A DNA stretch of 64,000 bases from assembly GCA_963851045.1 (NCBI GenBank), contig CAWKNC010000001.1, positions 682,001-746,000 on the forward strand, in the 5' to 3' direction. Every line of letters begins with the position of its first letter. Position 1 is the first letter of the stretch. This stretch comes from WHSW01 sp963851045 (GTDB lineage Bacteria; Actinomycetota; Thermoleophilia; Solirubrobacterales; 70-9). The notes beneath the pieces are model-generated. The model was given only the letters and a program-made list of their open reading frames with translations, did no database searches and was not told where the DNA came from. A program made the position numbers and the translations under genes. This document shows positions 61,801 through 64,000 of the stretch, one piece after another.

Positions 61801-63198
61801 GGTCAGAGAGATGTTCGTGCCCTGGAAATCGTCGGCCGTGAGCTCGTTCTCCCGAGTGCGGGTGATGAGGTCTTCGTAGGCGGAGTGAAAACTCGCGAAA
61901 TCGAGCGTGTCGGCGCCCTTGACCACAGGCACCATCAGGCTGCGCCCGCCCTTGCGCTCAACGTCAACTGCGATCCCGAGGTTCACGTGCGGGTTCTCGA
62001 TCACCTGCGGCTTGCCCTCCACCTCGGCGTACGAGCGCGCCATCACCGGCCACTCGCGCCCGGCCTCGACGATCGCCCAGGCGATCAGATGGGTGAACGA
62101 CACCTTCATGCCGCGCTCCTTGAGCGCCGCGTTGATCGCCTTGCGCTTCGCGTCGAGCGTGTCGACGGCGACCGTGCGGAACGAGGTGGCCGTTGGCGTC
62201 GAAAGCGATTCGTTCATCGCCTTGGCGAGCATCGCCGCGGGGCCGCGCAGCGGCTTGGTCTCGCCGTCGGCCAGCTTGGCTGGTGCGCCGGCACCGTTGC
62301 CCGCCGCGAGCACGTCGGCCTTTACGACCTTGCCTCCCGGCCCCGAGCCCGAGATCGAACCGAGGTCGACACCCTGGGCAGCCGCCATGCGACGAGCGAC
62401 CGGTGAAGCCTTGGCGTCGCCGTTGTCGGCGACGGGCGCCGAAGTGCCGGAAGATCGTGCTTCGTCAGGCCCGGCCGCCCCCGGACGCGAAGCGGAGGAG
62501 GCGGGCGGAACGTCAGTGCTCATCTCCGCGAGCGCCTGACCGACCTGAACGGTGTCGTCGGGGTTGACGAGAAGCTTTGTGATCGTGCCCGCGGTTGGGG
62601 CTGGCACCTCGGCATCGATCTTGTCGGTGGAGACCTCGATGACCGTGTCGCCCTCGGCGACGGTCTGGCCTTCCTCGACATGCCACTCGAGGACCGTGCC
62701 CTCGGTGACCGACTCGCCCATCTCGGGCATCGAGATGGTCACTGAGGTCCCGCCCGTCTCCTCCGCCTCGGGGGTGGTCGGGTCGGCTGCAGCCTGAGCT
62801 GCCGGCGTCTTCACCTCGCCGGGCTGGGACGAGCCGGACGCGACATCGTCGTCGCCCAGGTCCTCGTCGCCCTCGCCGCCGCCCATCACCAGGCCTTCCT
62901 GCTCGTGAAGCGGTGAGGGATCACCTCCGTTCGTGGCGGTCCCGTTCGGGTCGATCTGAGCGAGAACCTGACCAACCTCGACGACGTCGTCGGGCGCCGC
63001 CAGGATCTTCGTGACGACGCCGGATGCGGGCGCGGGGACCTCGGCGTCGATCTTGTCGGTTGAGACCTCGACAAGAGTGTCGCCCTCGGCGACCTCTTGG
63101 CCCTCGGAGACATGCCACTCGAGAATCGTGCCCTCGGTGACCGACTCCCCCATCTGGGGCATCTGCAGCTCGACTACGCCTTCGCTCACGTACTCCAC
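58801..63198 (-). CDS. kgd: E2-E1 fused 2-oxoglutarate dehydrogenase/decarboxylase with two lipoyl domains
   Basis: 1465 residues. Lipoyl domain 1 (lipoyl Lys49 in STDKIDAEVPAP) and lipoyl domain 2 (Lys193, same motif) are joined by acidic/Ala linkers. A peripheral-subunit-binding domain (about 263-298, ASPVARRMAAAQGVDLGSIS) and an E2 acyltransferase domain (about 315-560) follow, then the full thiamine-dependent E1 (about 593 to the end, with EVVIGMAHRGRLSVLAHN and GHNETDEPAYTQPK). The E2 motif reads DHRVIQG (H524), with Gln where the standard motif has Asp. It converts 2-oxoglutarate to succinyl-CoA. Mycobacterial Kgd, as I recall it, lacks the N-terminal lipoyl domains. Confidence 0.92.
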   Translation of the reverse strand: MEYVSEGVVELQMPQMGESVTEGTILEWHVSEGQEVAEGDTLVEVSTDKIDAEVPAPASGVVTKILAAPDDVVEVGQVLAQIDPNGTATNGGDPSPLHEQEGLVMGGGEGDEDLGDDDVASGSSQPGEVKTPAAQAAADPTTPEAEETGGTSVTISMPEMGESVTEGTVLEWHVEEGQTVAEGDTVIEVSTDKIDAEVPAPTAGTITKLLVNPDDTVQVGQALAEMSTDVPPASSASRPGAAGPDEARSSGTSAPVADNGDAKASPVARRMAAAQGVDLGSISGSGPGGKVVKADVLAAGNGAGAPAKLADGETKPLRGPAAMLAKAMNESLSTPTATSFRTVAVDTLDAKRKAINAALKERGMKVSFTHLIAWAIVEAGREWPVMARSYAEVEGKPQVIENPHVNLGIAVDVERKGGRSLMVPVVKGADTLDFASFHSAYEDLITRTRENELTADDFQGTNISLTNPGGLGTVASVPRLMSGQGTIIATGSIAYPAEWAHATADRIKALGVSKVMTMTSTYDHRVIQGAESGSFLRHIDQLLQGEEEFYERVAEALDIATNAVTNAHPASASAPPLSAAGGVAPPSAVVSAEPDREILQAVQAATSLLKAYRTHGHLAANVNPLGGEPKGDPALEPENLNLTPDLMARIPAEILRIGVEGENLLDALPRMRDAYCSTIAYQIEHLSSHEQRMWLREMVETGWHRTPLNADEKRTLLQRLTEVFQFERFLQKTYLGQKMFSIEGLDVTVPMIDEIATIARKNGAEEVVIGMAHRGRLSVLAHNLGRSVESILAEFEGAKALDQVKAITAMPHSGTGDVKYHHGAEGLFNTRDDDQVKMRLYPNPSHLEFVDPVVTGGARAAQTEHSGPKLHHNHHVAVPILLHGDAAFPGQGVVAETLNLQSLAGYSTGGTIHLITDNQVGFTTDPQEDRSTPYAGDMAKGFNCPVIHVNADDVEACIAAVRLAMAYRERFARDVVIDIIGYRRYGHNETDEPAYTQPKMAAQIKEHPPVSEIYAERLIGESVVSTEDVAGGAEEMLSELQATLKGLRAKMETGDYEDPSSTALGTGELDRTKSPEVDTAVSEKRLRTLNEELLRVPDSFTIHRKLRKPLMARIDKLESGEIEYGHAEALALASLLTEGTHIRLTGQDTERGTFSHRHMALHDENTGLRYVPIQNLSGALAPMELHNSPLSEAACLGFEYGYSAASPESLILWEAQFGDFVNSAQVIVDQFIAAGESKWGQTTRLTLLLPHGYEGAGPEHSSARIERFIQLGSEGNIRLANPTTAAQYFHLLRRQARLAKPRPLVVFTPKGLLRLRAAASSLEDLTTGAFRLVLDDPRSAERNREEVDRLVLCSGKVFYDINGHDRRETTPNVAVARVELLYPFARNEIREVIESYPNLKKIVWAQEEPKNMGAWSVMARRLPELTPDGVEYQYVGRPQRSSPSEGYPVAHRLEQERIVLTALEG

Positions 63199-63252
63199 TG
63201 AGTCTATGCGGTTGGCACTGGCGGAGGTGAACCCTTCGTCGCCTGCAACGAC

Positions 63253-64000
63253 TCAGACGCGGTAGCGCTGAAGCGCCTCCTCACGAGCGATCTTGTGGTC
63301 GACGATCGGGGCCGGATAATCCTCGCCGATCACGCACCCGACCTCGCGCTGGATGTCGTCAGGCATCTTCCACGGTTCGCGCATGTATTTGTCCGGCACC
63401 CCGTTGAGCTCGGGGACGTATCGCAGGACATAGGCGTTGTCGGGGTCGTAGCGCTCCTGGTGGCGCGCTGGGTTGTAGATGCGCCGAAACGCCGGCGCGG
63501 GATCGGTGCCGACCGAGGCGATCCATTGCCAGTTGCCATTGTTGTTGGCCTCGTCGCCGTCGATCAGAAGGCGCATGAAGTGACGCTCACCCCAGCGCCA
63601 GTCGATGCCAAGATCCTTGGTGAGAAACGAGCCAACGACCAGTCGTGCGCGGTTGTGCATCCAGCCCTCACGCAGTAGTTGGCGCATACCTGCGTCGACG
63701 AGCGGAAAGCCCGTGCGCCCCTCACACCACGCCTCGAAGGGGCGCTCCGCGTAGCTCCAGCGGATCGAGCCGCGATAGCGGTCCTGAAACTCAGACTTCG
63801 CGTTGCGCGGGAAGTGGTGGAGGACGTGATGGTGAAAGTCGCGCCAGCAGAGCTGACGGTGGAAGGCCTCCGCCGCCTCCCCGCGCGGAAGGCGTTCCTC
63901 GATCACGCGCACGGACACGCAGCCGAAGTGCAGATAAGGGGAAAGGCGGGAGGTGTTGTCACGGCCCAGCGCGTCGTGATCGTCTGTGTAGTTTCGGATT
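63253..64000 (-). CDS. Deoxyribodipyrimidine photolyase/cryptochrome, 5' part outside window
   Basis: The frame is open to the window end, giving about 248 C-terminal residues. The visible part is the FAD-binding helical domain: TSRLSPYLHFGC, LCWRDFHHHVL, WCEGRTGFPLVDAGMRQL, then GNWQWIASVGTDPAPAFRR and NPARHQERYDP. Photolyases repair UV dimers with light and reduced FAD. The antenna domain lies off the right edge, so the subclass cannot be settled. It lies 54 bases upstream of the kgd start on the same strand. Confidence 0.93.
   Translation of the reverse strand, partial: IRNYTDDHDALGRDNTSRLSPYLHFGCVSVRVIEERLPRGEAAEAFHRQLCWRDFHHHVLHHFPRNAKSEFQDRYRGSIRWSYAERPFEAWCEGRTGFPLVDAGMRQLLREGWMHNRARLVVGSFLTKDLGIDWRWGERHFMRLLIDGDEANNNGNWQWIASVGTDPAPAFRRIYNPARHQERYDPDNAYVLRYVPELNGVPDKYMREPWKMPDDIQREVGCVIGEDYPAPIVDHKIAREEALQRYRV

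Noticed and set aside
1..64000. tRNA or rRNA genes and insertion sequences
   Set aside because: No tRNA cloverleaf with a GGTTCGAATCC-type arm, no rRNA core and no transposase ORF was recognised in the window.

Overview
The window is a GC-rich, densely packed chromosomal segment without rRNA, tRNA, CRISPR arrays or insertion sequences that I could find. Codon use, frequent GTG/TTG starts, an actinobacterial E2-E1 type 2-oxoglutarate dehydrogenase, an actinobacterial-type aconitase linker, a c-di-AMP riboswitch upstream of a cell-wall peptidase, and secreted proteins with Ig-like, Thr-Pro and Lys-rich segments point to an actinobacterium. The secreted-protein styles resemble the Thermoleophilia/Solirubrobacterales. 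This placement is inference from gene content, not from a marker alignment.

Layout. 1-10.8 kb: the end of DNA polymerase IV, a YihY-family membrane protein, an OsmC protein, a large LuxR-type ATPase regulator, a secreted repeat protein, two aldehyde dehydrogenases (one MmsA-like) and a DUF6328-type membrane protein. 10.8-20.7 kb: a leftward spermidine/putrescine-type ABC transporter (order A-D-B-C) diverging from a rightward aminotransferase, PucR regulator, alanine dehydrogenase and aminobutyraldehyde-type dehydrogenase. 20.9-32.5 kb: a frameshifted thioesterase, a GNAT protein, then two PYROXD2-like flavoproteins, an NDP-forming acyl-CoA synthetase, an acyl-CoA dehydrogenase, a Rieske oxygenase and a GabD1-like dehydrogenase. 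32.5-41.7 kb: two tandem TetR regulators, a second complete transporter plus amine oxidase, a nitrilase-family amidase with an orphan substrate-binding protein, and a third TetR. 41.7-48.8 kb: glutamine-dependent NAD synthetase with three apparent indels, a third complete transporter, and AzlCD. 48.8-64 kb: riboswitch-controlled NlpC/P60-like peptidase, GST-like protein, penicillin acylase homolog, SDR, DAHP synthase, aconitase, DUF3817 protein, AbiEi/DUF559 protein, a giant E2-E1 2-oxoglutarate dehydrogenase and a photolyase cut by the window end.

How the genes fit together. Three polyamine-type importers with four binding proteins sit among an aminotransferase, alanine dehydrogenase, amine oxidase, four aldehyde dehydrogenases and an amidase. 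The simplest reading is a catabolic island that imports di- and polyamines and degrades them to succinate or acetyl-CoA. Alanine dehydrogenase would regenerate pyruvate for the aminotransferase. Aconitase and 2-oxoglutarate dehydrogenase lie further along the window.

The least explained part is 22.5-31.1 kb. There a Rieske oxygenase, two PYROXD2-like flavoproteins, an acyl-CoA dehydrogenase and an acyl-CoA synthetase share a similar operator-like sequence at two promoters. Together they look like a small regulon for an unknown, probably amine-containing or N-methylated, substrate. That substrate assignment is inference. Several start codons, and the indels in nadE and the thioesterase, are called from sequence alone and are marked as uncertain.
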